Assembly: GCF_030272615.1 (NCBI RefSeq)
Contig: NC_081414.1
Location: 659,780,438 to 659,844,437, forward strand
Reading direction: 5' to 3'
From: Cryptomeria japonica
Lineage: Eukaryota > Streptophyta > Pinopsida > Cupressales > Cupressaceae
DNA length: 64,000 bases
The number at the start of each line of letters is the position of its first letter. Position 1 is the stretch's first letter. A program made the position numbers and the translations under genes. The notes under the pieces are model-generated. The model made no database searches, had not been told where the DNA came from, and saw nothing but the letters and a program-made list of their open reading frames with translations. Shown in pieces: positions 11,120 through 22,718 of the stretch.

Positions 11120-12754
11120 TTTAGCCCCCACTTTAGCGGTCATATGAACACTACATGCATATGCAAGCTAAAGTACAGAAAAGTAAACATTATTTGAAAA
11201 GGATATATCCATAAGTCTGTCGAACGAAGCCCCCCAGCGGTATCTGCAGTACATAGTTAGGAACCGCACCCTACAAAACACACGTTAGATCACAAAATCA
11301 CCTAATTCTTACTAAGGAAGGTGATGAAAATTTGAGGGTAGCTATATGCCCCCCCTGTTTCGGCTTGCTAATTTTAGTGAGTTGAAATAGGGTATCATGT
11401 TTACCACTTCGAATTGTTAAAGAAATATTGATGACAAATGCTCACAAGAAGATTTGATATGAGATCACAAAGTAATGGAGAATCATTTGGTAAGAAAGAG
11501 GACTAAATCTCAATTCCAACAAAACAAAGAGTGTGAGGATTTGAGAGTTCTCTAACACAAGATGAAGGATGTAAATGGAAACAAAATGCAAAGAGAAGAA
11601 AAGAAAGGAAAAAAAGCATGAATACACACATTGGTGATCCATGAGAAGAATAGTGAGAGAGAAAACATGGACTTCTCGCCCCTAGATCTTGTCTAGGTGA
11701 TCCATGGGAGAAAGGACATGGAAAAATAGCCCCTAGAGTCTGTCTAGGTGATCCATGTAAGGGAGGAGAGTGAGAAAGTCTAGCCTTATGCCGCTAGTTC
11801 CACTCAACCTCGTGCATGTGTGTGTAAGGGAGGTTAGAAGCACCTCATAGGAGTCTATGCCCGAGTATGCTACAACCTGTATATGTATAGTACAAAAGTG
11901 TGACATCTCGCTCTAAGAGTCTGTGCTCTGGTTCCGAGAATGACCCATTGCTTGAAAAAAGTGTAATGTTTATGTCATAAGCAAAGTAGAACAAGGATAC
12001 CTACCTTCATCACAAAAGAAGATACCCCAAAAATGCAACAATGTCATAGATCCAAGCAAGAGAGTTTTGCACTCTTTAAGCAAGGATAAGATAGTTGAAA
12101 AGGGATAGCTTGTAGTATGTGTAAAGGAGATCCTTAGAGGAGAAGAGATCTTTGTACAAAAGACACCTATCCCTGAGAGGAATTGTCTTAGACAAATATA
12201 ACATCTTCTAGAATAAGACAAAGAAGAGAATAAGAATGCAATACTTCCTTCTTTTGCGAGGTGAAAGTGATTCTTAATGAAGGATGACGCTCTTTTTAAC
12301 CCAATTGGGAGAGTGAATTCATTATGGATGTATTTTACCAAGTGCAAAAGAGGTTGTACTCAAGGACTTACACCTCTTGTAAGAGAGAATCCTTGAACAA
12401 ACAACAAATGCCTACAAGGAATAACATCAAGTAATAAAGTTCACACCATCCATGAAATAGGAAAAAAGTGGATCCTTAGATAAAAATAAGGAAAGATCAT
12501 TGCCTCCCAAGGATAGGGACAATGAGAAGGACTTACACAATCTTCTAGGGAGAGATTTGGACATAAGCAAAAGAAGAGATGTATGAAATCACTCTTGTCC
12601 CCATAGGAACAAGAGATAACATAGAGAATTAGGCTATTATGTTGCTTCAAAAATATGATTGCACTTGAAATTGTACTATCATGAATGACAATGAGCCCCT
12701 AGTAAATGAGATACCAATGTCACATAATGATGAGCAACATAATAGCCATTAATG
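11120..12754 (-). other. G polypurine tract and 3' non-coding region
   Basis: TTTAGCCCCCACTTT at 11120-11134 is the complement of G's polypurine tract and abuts the LTR. The remaining 1.6 kb lies between the ORF end and this tract, where a complete gypsy element would carry reverse transcriptase and integrase. I found no such motif in any frame. A second pyrimidine-rich run lies near 11346. Confidence 0.7.
11630..11765. repeat. Short tandem motif in G's 3' region
   Basis: GTCTAGGTGATCCATG occurs twice (near 11690 and 11742), each time after GCCCCTAGA. A partial TGATCCATG copy lies near 11635. The period is about 53 bp. Its function is unknown. Confidence 0.6.
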
Positions 12755-15700
12755 TTATTTAAAGACATGATAGATTGAATGAGGTATTTGACATGCTAAA
12801 TGCTCAACTATAAGTGAGATCAAAAACATGTGTAAAATGATAAACATTGAACAAGAAACGTCACAAGAAATCTTAGGAGAGGGATGAGTGTAATTTATTA
12901 GAGCCTTATCCTTGGAGGAAAGGACTTTATGATGAATAGGAAATAAAGATTCATAAGTGGATTTAGAAATTTGAGGGGAGTCATAAAGAGATTTGTTCAT
13001 CGCCAAGATTTCCTTATGAGGGGAATGAGAGTTGATAGAAGTAGAAGATGATTTAGTTGAAGTGAGATCATCATCACTACTAAATATAGCATTCACATTA
13101 AGAGATGGTCTTTTAGATGCTTTATTGTGTTTGCAGGGATTATAGCTAAGTCCAAAGGCATAATTGTGAAAATTAGTTTCTAGAGGAACTTTTATCCCTT
13201 GTTCATGAGCACCACAACCATTTCCATGATACCCATGCTTAGCAAAAATGTGAAAACCACGACCATAATGATCAGCCATTTCAAGAAGAGAGGGTGGTTT
13301 TTCATAAGACAAAGAATCAAACTCTTCATAATTAGAGGTGTGAGGAGAAGAAGTTTGAGAGGTGGCCACAAAATTATTGCTCATAGGTTCAGGTAAGACT
13401 GATTGATCTCTAGTTTCTTCCTTCTCTTTAACTTTAAGCACTCTAGGAGGAACCCTATACTCACCTACAAAGGTGGGATTAAAGTCAAGAGATCCCCAAT
13501 CATCTTCTGCGAGAACCTTCTCAGGATCAAAAGCCTTTTCATGTGTAGATTCAAGTCGAGAAGAATCTTCTTCAGGAGCTCCAGACTCATCCAAAGAATT
13601 TTGATTATCATGGGGTAATGATTTGTTCATAGGTATCTTGTTTAAAGAGTCATCATTAGAAGAGGAAGATTTAGAAGAACTCCCTTTGGAAGTAGATGTT
13701 TGCAAACAAGCCTGAAGATTAGTATCACCTATCAAGGTATATGTCTTATTGTTATAAATAAATTTAACTTGTCTATGCAATGTAGAGGGGACAACTTGCA
13801 TACTGTGAATCCAAGGTCTCCCTAATAACAAGTTGTATGTTAGATTCCCCGACATAACATGGATAGGAGTAGGCAAAGTAACAGGTCCCACTGTGATGGG
13901 TAAGGTGATAATAACTAATGAAGACTTAGCCACATTATCAAAGCCTCAAATGGGACGAGAGTCAGGCTCAATAAGGGATGTATCCACATTCATCTTATGC
14001 AATAGATTGATGCTACACACATTAAGGCCAGAGCCATTATCTACCAGTGTTCGTCTTATAGCAGTGTCATTTATGATAACCACAATCATCAAGGGATCAT
14101 ATTGATGTTGAATTTCACTAGTAGGCAACTCATCTTGTGTGAACACAATTTAAGCTTTAGGATTCATCACAGAGTTAACCAAAGATACTATATTACTAGA
14201 TGTATTAGGTGGAGGAACATTCAAATCTTTCAAGGCATCTTGTAACATTCCATGATGAGCGGAAGAAGTTTGAATCAAATCCCAAAGGGATATCTTAGCC
14301 GGAGTAGTTTTAAGTTGTTCTATGAGATCATATTCCTTACCAAGAACTTGTGAAATACAAGGATCTTGAGGAAGACCAGGTTGGGAAGGAAGAAGTGAAG
14401 TTGGGATAACTAGAGGAGGATTAGGTTTCCTATTGTTTCTTGTGTTATAAGTATGGGCAACCGCATGATAACTCTCTCTAGTTAGTTGCTTAGCATACTC
14501 ATAAGGGCTCTTAGAAAAATAACCTCCTTGCACAATAATAATAGGTTTCTTAGGAGTGCAAAAAGAATCATTAGCATAACCACCTTGAACCACTAAGATA
14601 GGCTTATTTAAAGGTTGAGAATTTTGAGAAGGACAAGCACCTTGGATAGTGAATAGAGGTTTGTTAGGTGTCTCATTCACATGTATCAAATTGATTGAGG
14701 ATGGTTTAGAGGAATGAACAAAAGTGTTGGAAGAATTATTGATAGTCTTCTCTTGCACTAAAATCTTATCATGGATTAAATCAATTTTAGGAGAGAGACA
14801 AGGAATAGGCATTGATGTTCTAGTAGGAAGGGTAATACTAGGAAAGGTCATATCATCCTCTATCAAAGGATCTACATGGGGAATAAACTCTCTGGGAGAA
14901 GGATCAACATTACTCTCTAAAGTCTCACTTTTGAGAGGGAGATCTTTGAAAGAGATGTTAACCATCTTGCTTTGAACTAGGGTTTCCTTATGAGTAGGAC
15001 CAAGTTGAGGAGAGGGAGAATAGTTGAGATTCAAGGAAGGTGAGAAACTATCAAGGAAGTTTTCAATCTTGATTTCATCCCCTTTGGCTAAGGGTAAAGA
15101 ATAATCTATACCTTCTTCTAATGGTTCATCCCAAATAGTGAGGTTGTTGAAAGGAATGTTTGAGGTATTGTCAATTTCGGGAGAGGAGATAACATTGTTT
15201 ATTAATTCCTCATCCTTAGGAGGGAGAGCATCAATAGATGTGTTAAAATCATCCTCTTTCCTCAAAATATGTTCAATATGATCTTTAGGGGAGAAAGAAT
15301 TAAGGAAATTGCTTATTATTTCATCTTCTTTCTCTAAGGGATGCTTATGGGTAAGACAAACTTTAGGAGAAGGGTAAGCATTTATCATTAATTCATCATC
15401 TCTAGTGGGAATTTTGTTGGAAAAGGAAATGCCATCACTAGGAAATGTAGGGATAATGTCATCTTCTTGCACAAAAGGATCCTCATGAAGGGAGTGTTTT
15501 TTAGGAGGAACATGAACATATTTCTCCAAAGATTCATGCTTAGGAAGGAGATCTTTGAAAGAAGTGTTCATAACCTCTTGTTGCACTAACATGCCCCCAT
15601 TGGAAGGACCAACTTTAGGAGAAAATAATTCAATGTCCATCAATACCTTTTCACTTAGAGAGGCATCATGGAGGGAAGGTGAAGTAACATTAAGAAAGGT

Positions 15701-15940
15701 GTTTATGATATCAGTCTCTTCCTCTAGGATAGCTAAATAGGAAGGGCACATTTTAGGAGAATTATCAAGATCACTTTTAAAGACTTCATCCTTAGAGCAT
15801 GGGAGAGTCTCAAAGGGATTGGTAGAAACTCTTTTAGGCACTAAAATTTTGTTATAGATGGGGGGAGGTTCTTTAGGAGAAGGAAAAATTGAAACAAGGG
15901 AAGCTAACCCATTATCACATCTATGAAATGAATGCATCAT
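12755..15940 (-). pseudogene. Element G ORF: gag-like protein, protease and G-patch motif
   Basis: One frame from ATG 15940 to TAA 12755, interrupted by a TAA at 14150 and a stop near 13940. The first 596 codons form a Ser/Pro/acidic-rich protein. It has a duplicated module at residues ~108-200 and ~311-395 (shared words include TSFKDLLPK/ISFKDLPLK, and SPKV/SPKI). Short repeats VQGG(Y) follow near 430-475, then ISLWDLIQTS (550-559), a motif common upstream of gypsy proteases. The next segment has the retropepsin motif LVDNGSGLN, then NLLLGRPWI and PSTLHRQVKF typical of the protease C-terminus. A G-patch-like motif (GFHIF, GYHGNGCG, QGI) lies at about 13178-13264. No RT follows. Confidence 0.72.
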
Positions 15941-16269
15941 GACAACAATTTTCCTCTTTCAAATGATAACACATGCAAAATAGAAGGAAATGTTTAATTT
16001 TAACGAATGCAAGCACTTAAAATGTAGATTTAGAAAATGAAATTTCTGATTCAAATGAGTTCCTAAATCAGATTTGAAATTATTGATCCCAATTAAGCTA
16101 TCCACAAGTTCAACTTTGAATTGAAAAAAATTAGGGTTTTAGCAAAAATTTCCTCTAATTTTTTTTTTTGAATCTTGCAAGAAATTAAAACTTGTAAATA
16201 CAAATTTGAATTTGAAATAGCATAAACACTCAAATTTGAAAACATAAATCAGAATTAGAGAAAATTGGA

Positions 16270-16288
16270 GTTCACGTCGGGTTCACCA
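16270..16288 (-). other. Primer-binding site of element G (tRNA-Trp type)
   Basis: The plus strand reads GTTCACGTCGGGTTCACCA, which is how I recall the 3' end of plant cytosolic tRNA-Trp with CCA. The minus strand is thus complementary to that tRNA, three bases inside the 5' LTR. The same site occurs at 9426-9444 in the duplicated leader. Confidence 0.8.
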
Positions 16289-16291
16289 AAA

Positions 16292-17963
16292 TGTGTGGGG
16301 GAAAAAGTGAAACTAAGCAAACATGCCCTAATCTCACTTTCAACCACACACTTGTGGATTACGAAAGAGCCTAGAGGTATCACACAATTGGCTACTTCTT
16401 CTTGTGGAAGAGAGAACCACGGGCTACCTATTAGGATTTCTATTCCTTTGTTGTAATTGAAAGATGAAATGATGCAAGTTCAATCCCTAACCCCAAAGTG
16501 CAAGTATGAACTAATAACAAGATTACAGAATTTAACTTAAATGATGGAAAGCTGTAAACACAAGGACAAGACAAGAATGCAAATGCGTACCCAGAGTTAA
16601 AATCTGACTGAAAATGTTTGGGACGGGGGCGCGGGCGCCACTGTCCTTATTCTGCCCCTGAAACTGCTCTGAAAACTGCTGTTTTGCAACCTGAAAAGCT
16701 GTCAAAATGCTGAAACTTGCTATCTGCCAGAAGGACCAGGGCACCCAGCGCCCTTGTCCCAGGGACCAGGGCACCCAGTGCCCCTATCCTTGTAGGACCA
16801 GGACGCCCCACGCCCCTGTCCTAGCTTTCTGGGCTGGAATTTGGTGTGTTGTTCTGTCTCAGTCTGCTTCTTTTGGATCTGCAACTTGCGGCGTCATCTG
16901 AATCTCGAAATCTGCACTTATATCTGAAAAGGTGTTTTGGACGGCTATATAGGGTTTTGCCTTAGTCAAACCCCCGCTTTGGTGATTTCCACCTCCACGA
17001 ATAGCCAAGTTGTATTGTAAAAAGTATTGTGTGTGCAGACCTAGTGTGTGTGCAAGGTCCTAAAATGCAAGAAAGCGAACTAGAGCAACCTAGAAAGTAA
17101 ACCCTAATTGCTTGTAAATGATAATGTAAATATTCTAAATCAAGATGCAAAGTGATCTAAAGCATGAATAAAGGATATATTGAAGCTTATGCAAAGACAT
17201 GAAAACAACATGAAATCATACCCAACCCCAAGGGAGGGGTACAAGCCAATCTTCAGTCAGTAATCTCCTATTGCTCTTCAATGTCTTCCAAGCCCTAAAT
17301 GGATGAATGAAATTGATGGATTCTTGATGGATGGATATTGAATGTTGTTGAAGTCTTCAAAGATCTGCTCTTTCGCTGCATAGAAGGTCCTTGAAAGCCA
17401 AAAATCCCCCCTTTCAAATGAAGAAAGAGAGCTCTTATGTATGAAACCCTAGGTCTTAATTTCAACTTTAGGCCGACTTAGAGATTGAATCTCCCACCAA
17501 TTTCTTTGGGTTAAGCTTTATTTTATGATTGGATCGCGCTCCTAAAATTTCGGGAAAAATGTCCGGGACCATGTTGCACTCCGGGCGCCATGGTCCCGAC
17601 AACTTTTCACCAAATTTTCAGGACTGTCGGATATGATGATTTTAGAGATAATCCCAAAGTTACAGGTGATTTCGAGATGTTTTGACCCCCGAAATCAAGC
17701 CCCCAAGTTCAAAATAGGACCTAATTAGGGTTTTAGATTAAATGATGCATTGGAAGAATAAAATGAAAGGGGCACACTTTAATGAAAAGGGCCCAATTTT
17801 ATGATATAGGAGATGGTAAAATAGAACCTTAGACCTAATTAATTTAATTAATTAAGTACTAAAGGGGAAATGTAATGCAAAATGTAAAATGCGCCAAGGT
17901 GGGTGCTAAACTAGGTGTGAAATTGTACCACCCTAGCAAGTGCATGCAATTTACGACGCTACA
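16292..17963 (-). mobile_element. Element G: 5' LTR
   Basis: 1672 bp, partner of 9448-11119 with identical length and no net indel. The same GC-rich mini-tandem lies at about 16733-16820. It ends at 17963 (minus-strand start TGTAGCGTCG), followed by ATTTG, the likely target-site copy in H. Confidence 0.88.
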
Positions 17964-18431
17964 ATTTGAAAGACAATCCAAGATAGTGAATGAACCTTGA
18001 GAAACCTTGATGACATCCTTGTGAATTATTTTTGGGGTTTGAGACCTAAGGAGTTGGTTTGACCAAGTAAATCTAGGAAGCCAAAACAATAAAATGAAAC
18101 AAATTTTTTGAACAAAACCTTCATCTAGTTCACCAAAACTATTGGAGGTGCTTGTGATGATAGAGAACAATTAGAAATATGCCCAAAAGGATAGAGGAGT
18201 GTGTTGGAAAAAAATTTAATGGTTTGACATAACCAATAGAAGATGAGTAAGGGAATGAGCTCACTCAATAGGGGAGTTTGTTAGGGAAGTAATGCATGAG
18301 TTGCTTAGCATGAAGACCTCAAGAATGATTTTAAAAACATATACAATAGCCACAAACAAGTCTTTTGGAAACAAATTGAACCATTAGAATGAAACATCCT
18401 TGTTGAGGACTTTCTAGCAAACTCCCTTTCA

Positions 18432-19316
18432 ATTGCTAAGTTGTAGAGCTTGAAGGGAAAATATGAGAACCTAAAGATGAGTGAATATGAGAACATTACT
18501 TCTTTTATGTAGAAAGTGAATGAGCTTGTGTGTGGAATTAGATGTGTTGGTGGAGTATTAGAAGAATCTAAGATTGTTTCTAAAGTGTTGAGATCCTTGC
18601 CTCTTACTTACAAACATAAAGTTGTTGCTATTGATGAGATCCAGACTATGACAAATGTGACAAGAGACATGTTGATTGGTAAACTTGTTGCTTTTCAGTT
18701 GAGTGAGTTTGGAGACTCTCTTCCTATGACTAAATCCGCATTCAAAGATACTATTTCTGAGAAGCAGAGATATGATCTGGGAGAAAGTTATACAACACTA
18801 TCTAGATATGAGAAAGAGCTGAAAGAGATGGAAGATGAAGAAAGAGAGCTTGAGGAGCTTGAAGCACTTCTTTCCATAAAATTTCCTAAAGGTGTCAGTA
18901 AGTATAAAGGAAAGTTACCTCTTAAATTTTTTTCATGTAATAAGATAAGACAATATGCATCAAGGTGTCTGAAAAGATATAGAAATCTCAAGAAGCCATT
19001 TAAGCCATATAAGCCTAAATACCAGAAGAAGTGTTATTATGCTACTGATGAAGGTGTAACAAATGATGAGTCGAATAAGAGAAATTCAAGAGATGAATTT
19101 GTGTTCATTGTTATCAAGGAAGATGATCCTGTAACTACATATTGTACAAGCTACATTAATTAGGAGAAAGCTTTAGCTACTAAAGTTGAGGAGAAAGATG
19201 AATGGGTAATTGACAGTGGTTGCTCTCATCATATGACATGTGATAAGAGTAAATTTGAAAATTTTGAAAAGTATGATGGTGGTATAGTAAGATTTGGTGA
19301 TAACAAAACTTGTGTA
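18432..19316 (+). pseudogene. Element F gag (C-terminal part) and protease start
   Basis: This continues the gag broken at 8044. It reads AKL-stop-SLKGKYENLKM, then CGIRCVGG, IVSKVLRSLP, YKHKVVAIDEIQ and LIGKLVAFQLSEF, a typical copia capsid. A Glu/Lys-rich helix and a damaged zinc knuckle follow. In FFSCNKIRQYASRC the first Cys is Phe and the His is Gln, so zinc binding would be lost. After a TAG at 19161, the aspartic protease motif WVIDSGCSHHMT is intact. The frame is then cut at 19316 inside VRFGDNKTCV by LTR K. Two in-frame TAGs near the start fall where related elements have Gln or similar codons. The rest of F's pol is not in the window. Confidence 0.87.
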
Positions 19317-20570
19317 TGTTAGACAGATCTGATACTAGGAGTAAACTGAGAGGAGGGAGGGGTGAGTCAGTTTACTATCAGAAATCAGAACTATTGCATA
19401 TCAAAATCTTTAAACTAGAGTACAAATAAACCATCACAATGAAAGGATAAAATATGAAATCATAGTACACACAACACCAGTATTTTTGACGTGGAAAACC
19501 TAGTAAAGGGAAAAACCATAGTGGGAAACCCTACCCACAATCAGATAATACTTCTGCAATAGTATGTGAAATAATTACAATGGGGATTGCACTTGAAATT
19601 AGGCCAACATCCTAGAGCTCACTTCTCATCACAAAAAGAAGTCTCACTAACTTACAAAACATCGAACTACAATCCATAAAGTATGAACTACGAAATTAGT
19701 GTCTCCTAATGCTTGATACATTTTCGAGAACAAATGGTTGCCCTGCAACACCAAAACCTTATACTGAATGCTATATCACTTGTTCACACATAAACCTTCC
19801 TTTGATAATGCAGACATAACCATCGATCCCATATGCCATATTACATGAATAAGTCACCTATAAATACAAATCATCAACCTTAGTGATAAGGTCGGCTAAA
19901 CCCTAAACCCAAAAACCCATAATTACAAAAATTACATCACATGGTACGACCAGACCAATTTATTATGATTTACATTACATAGCATGGACCTAATTAAAAT
20001 ATCCAAATAATTATATCCGCCGAAAATTCTGTTCAGACCAAAATCCAACACGATTCACCAATCGGTAGAAACCCTGAGTGCAATAACATAGAAAGTCTAA
20101 CCGGATCGAAATAGGACCACCATAATAGCATGCAAGCCAATGCAAAGTCACCAAACATTGAGGACATGATCAAGAAGAACCTTCAACATGATAGAAACTG
20201 ATTCAATAAGCTGGACCAAAATCATCTGATCAAAACATCAAATATCGCTAACTGGTAAAGCTAACTGGTACCAAGAAATATCAACCAGGAACATAAGCGA
20301 TAGTTACCGAAGCACCAAAACATGAACCAATAGAATAGGACAATCTAATTTCAAATATGATAATGCCAAATGATAAATGTACCAGTACCGAAAGATACTA
20401 AACTGGTTCACACAAGGGTAGAGTGTTTTCATCCTACTGGTACCGGAAGAGACAAAACTGGTATGGATCCAGTCACACAAATTGTTGTGTGAGTTGAGAA
20501 TTTCGTAGGTGTGTTGTTCACACCTTGAAAAAACAAAAGAACTTGTTTTGGACATAGTAGTCATGGGTGA
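19317..20570 (-). mobile_element. Element K: truncated copia LTR
   Basis: It begins TGTTAGACAGATC directly after F's protease, with GTGTA (19312-19316) as the expected target-site copy. It carries the LTR 3'-end box in inverse orientation (near 19348-19372) and the GACGTGGAAAACC block near 19497, so it is a minus-strand LTR. The usual U3 end with CATCAATGACAA and a polypurine tract is missing. Instead it merges into E's coding remnant near 20570, so K is truncated by deletion and its right limit is approximate. Its sequence outside the shared boxes is unlike E, B, C or D. Confidence 0.65.
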
Positions 20571-20576
20571 GAGAAG

Positions 20577-21461
20577 GTTTTCACCTAGTTTGTTGCCTGG
20601 CTCTGCATCATCTTGTCATGCTAATATTCACCACATTTATCAAAATTGATGTAATACATCCTCTGGTGTCATAGTCAACTTTCATTGATATGAGATAATA
20701 GGAAATGTCTAGTAGAAACTTTCAATTGATACATGTTTCCACCTATCATTTTCCACTCAACAATAATAGTTTTTTGTATCTCACAACCATTATCCTAAAA
20801 AACAACATTGTAACCATTTTTGCACATCTTCCCAACACTCAAGAGATTATGATGTAATCCCTTTACATAGTAAACATTATCATTGTTATGGTTTCCATGA
20901 AAAGTAATAGAGCCAATTACAACAATTCAAGAAGGACCTGATCATCTCCAAATCTAATAGAACCACCATCATACTTTTTAAGCTTTAGAAATTTACTTTT
21001 GTCACTGGTCATATGATTTAAACATCCACTATCAATCAACCATTCATTTCTATCTCTTCTAATATGCAATGTTGAAGCAATAGTCTCAACAACCTTAGAG
21101 TTATTATTAGACTTAGGTCTATTATTTTCTACCAAGAATAAACAATCACCATCCTCATTATTTGACTCATCATCTAAAATACCAACATCATCTCTAACAT
21201 AGTAGGCTTTCTTATTGAACCTTCCTTTGTTTTCCTTAAATTTTTGTTTTGATCCTCTTTTTGGATATATAGATGCATAATGACCAATCTTTCCACACTT
21301 AAAACATTTAAGAGGTAACACACCTTTATACTTGTCGGTTCCTCTCTTCATCTTTCTTACAAAGTTTGCTTCAATTTCATCCAAGCTCTCATCATCTAAA
21401 TATTCATTTTCTATCTTTGATGCTTTAAATGTTGTCTTTTACCTTATCATTACCAAACTTT
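20577..21461 (-). pseudogene. Element E: gag C-terminus, zinc knuckle, protease, pre-integrase remnant
   Basis: This continues, on the minus strand, the gag interrupted by B at 47135. It reads KFGNDKVKD, then a frameshift, then FKASKIENEYLDDESLDEIEANFV. The zinc knuckle is CFKCGKIGHYASIY, where the last Cys is Tyr. The protease motif WLIDSGCLNHMT follows, and then a pre-integrase segment (VYYVKGLHHNLLSVG). The frame decays with several stops around 20640-20700. Sequence past 20577 no longer resembles integrase, and the E-K junction lies there. E's integrase, reverse transcriptase and 3' LTR are absent. Confidence 0.8.
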
Positions 21462-22718
21462 TGTTAGACAACTCAAATAATCGAAGGACAACTGAGAGGG
21501 GGGATGAATCAGTTGTCAACATATTACATAAATTTAAGCATTCAAATTCTTATTACCAGAATACACAAACCCAATACCAGAATGTAAAAACCAAATACTA
21601 GAATAAATGATATAGCAATTAAACATAAATATAAATCACATAACAATTACCATGCATCCTGAACACATGACACCAAGATTTGTATGTATAAATCCTAGTA
21701 AAGGGAATAACTACATTGGGAAACCTACCCACTATCAGATAATACTTCTACAGTATGTGATTACAATATGAGGGGTCTGCACATGCAGGAATGCCAACAA
21801 CCTAGAGCTCACTGCTCATCACAAAAATGAGCCTCACTGACTACAAAATAAATCTAGACTACAATCTAGAAAGAGAGTGAGCTGCAAAGATAACATCTCC
21901 TATGCCTAAGAACAGTTCCGCTGAAGCTCAGTACCAAAGGTCTTCAACCTATCTTACCAACCCAATTTGATCACCTATGATCGACCAAACCTTTTGCATA
22001 TGATTACAACATTGTTTGCACATAGATAGTCCTATCACCCCATTAACACTCACATGATCTACAAAGATATCTTACATCATATTTATACCAACCTGGGACC
22101 TAAACAATTAGGTCGACCACCTAAAAGATAATATAAGAAGTTCATAACATAAACCCACAATCCAATGATCAACCAAGTCATCTTAGGCTGAAAACAATGT
22201 AAACCAATCATTAAATCCTGCCAGTAATGCATCAGGAACATCCTCCAACACGTTACATAAACCGGTCCATAACCTAGATAACATCGGACCCAAAATAGGT
22301 TGTCATAAACCAGATCCAACACCACCAATCAACAAGAATATGAACATGATAACCAACAACATCGTAAGAACTATCTAGAAGCCACATCCACACCACTTAT
22401 CACGTGCATCAAAAAATATTGAAGAAAGCTCTTTCGATAAAACACTTATCGATGACCAAAAGGCTTACTAGAACAAATGATAGCATTCAAGTCATCAAAT
22501 CCCAAACCAATTGATCATGATACACATCTAAATAGCATGAATGATATATCCAGATCAATTCCACAAACCAAAGCATACCAGAACATACCAGATCAATATC
22601 ATAATCCAACCACTCTACCAGAACCAACCAAAAATCGGTAAGCAACCAAAACTGTCGATGTTGCCATCAATGACAAAACATCAATGCAACACATAATCAA
22701 TTCCTCCAAATACCAGCA
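21462..22718 (-). mobile_element. Element B: 3' LTR
   Basis: 1257 bp, plus-strand start TGTTAGACAACTC and end AATACCAGCA. It is homologous throughout to 45882-47134. It carries the inverse LTR box (near 21490-21515) and the CATCAATGACAA box near 22663. The neighbouring polypurine tract at 22719 marks the internal side. Confidence 0.9.

Larger units (their letters stand above)
8995..17963 (-). mobile_element. Element G: non-autonomous gypsy-type retrotransposon
   Basis: An 8969-bp minus-strand element with two 1672-bp LTRs (16292-17963 and 9448-11119), a tRNA-Trp-type primer-binding site, a polypurine tract, and a gag-like/protease/G-patch reading frame. No reverse transcriptase, RNase H or integrase is visible. 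By eye the LTRs differ at about 40-50 positions, so the insertion is fairly recent for this window. ATTTG follows the right end (17964-17968) and GTTTG precedes the left end (8990-8994). The left end is odd: 453 bp of the 5' leader are repeated beyond the 3' LTR. G would need enzymes from another element to move. Confidence 0.75.
8045..18431 (+). mobile_element. Element H: probable solo LTR, split by G
   Basis: The insertion in F's gag starts TGGTGCAGGAGC (8045) and ends CCCTTTCA (18431). Flanks ATTGT (8040-8044) and ATTGC (18432-18436) form a 5-bp target-site duplication with one mismatch, and F's gag reads on across it. H's own sequence is 8045-8994 plus 17964-18431, about 1.42 kb. A CTATATAAGG promoter-like box lies at 8489-8498. 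No coding sequence and no second LTR copy are visible, so a solo LTR is the simplest reading. H is not obviously related to the copia LTRs in the window. Orientation rests only on the TATA-like box. Confidence 0.6.

Noticed and set aside
12755-13933. 392-codon frame as a host Ser-rich protein gene
   Set aside because: Its first 60 residues are the C-terminal part of a gypsy protease, in frame with the upstream active-site segment. It lies between LTRs, so it belongs to element G.
16270-16288. Possible tRNA gene fragments at the primer-binding sites
   Set aside because: Only the 3' 12-19 bases match tRNAs, and each lies directly beside an LTR end as expected for primer-binding sites. No cloverleaf surrounds them.
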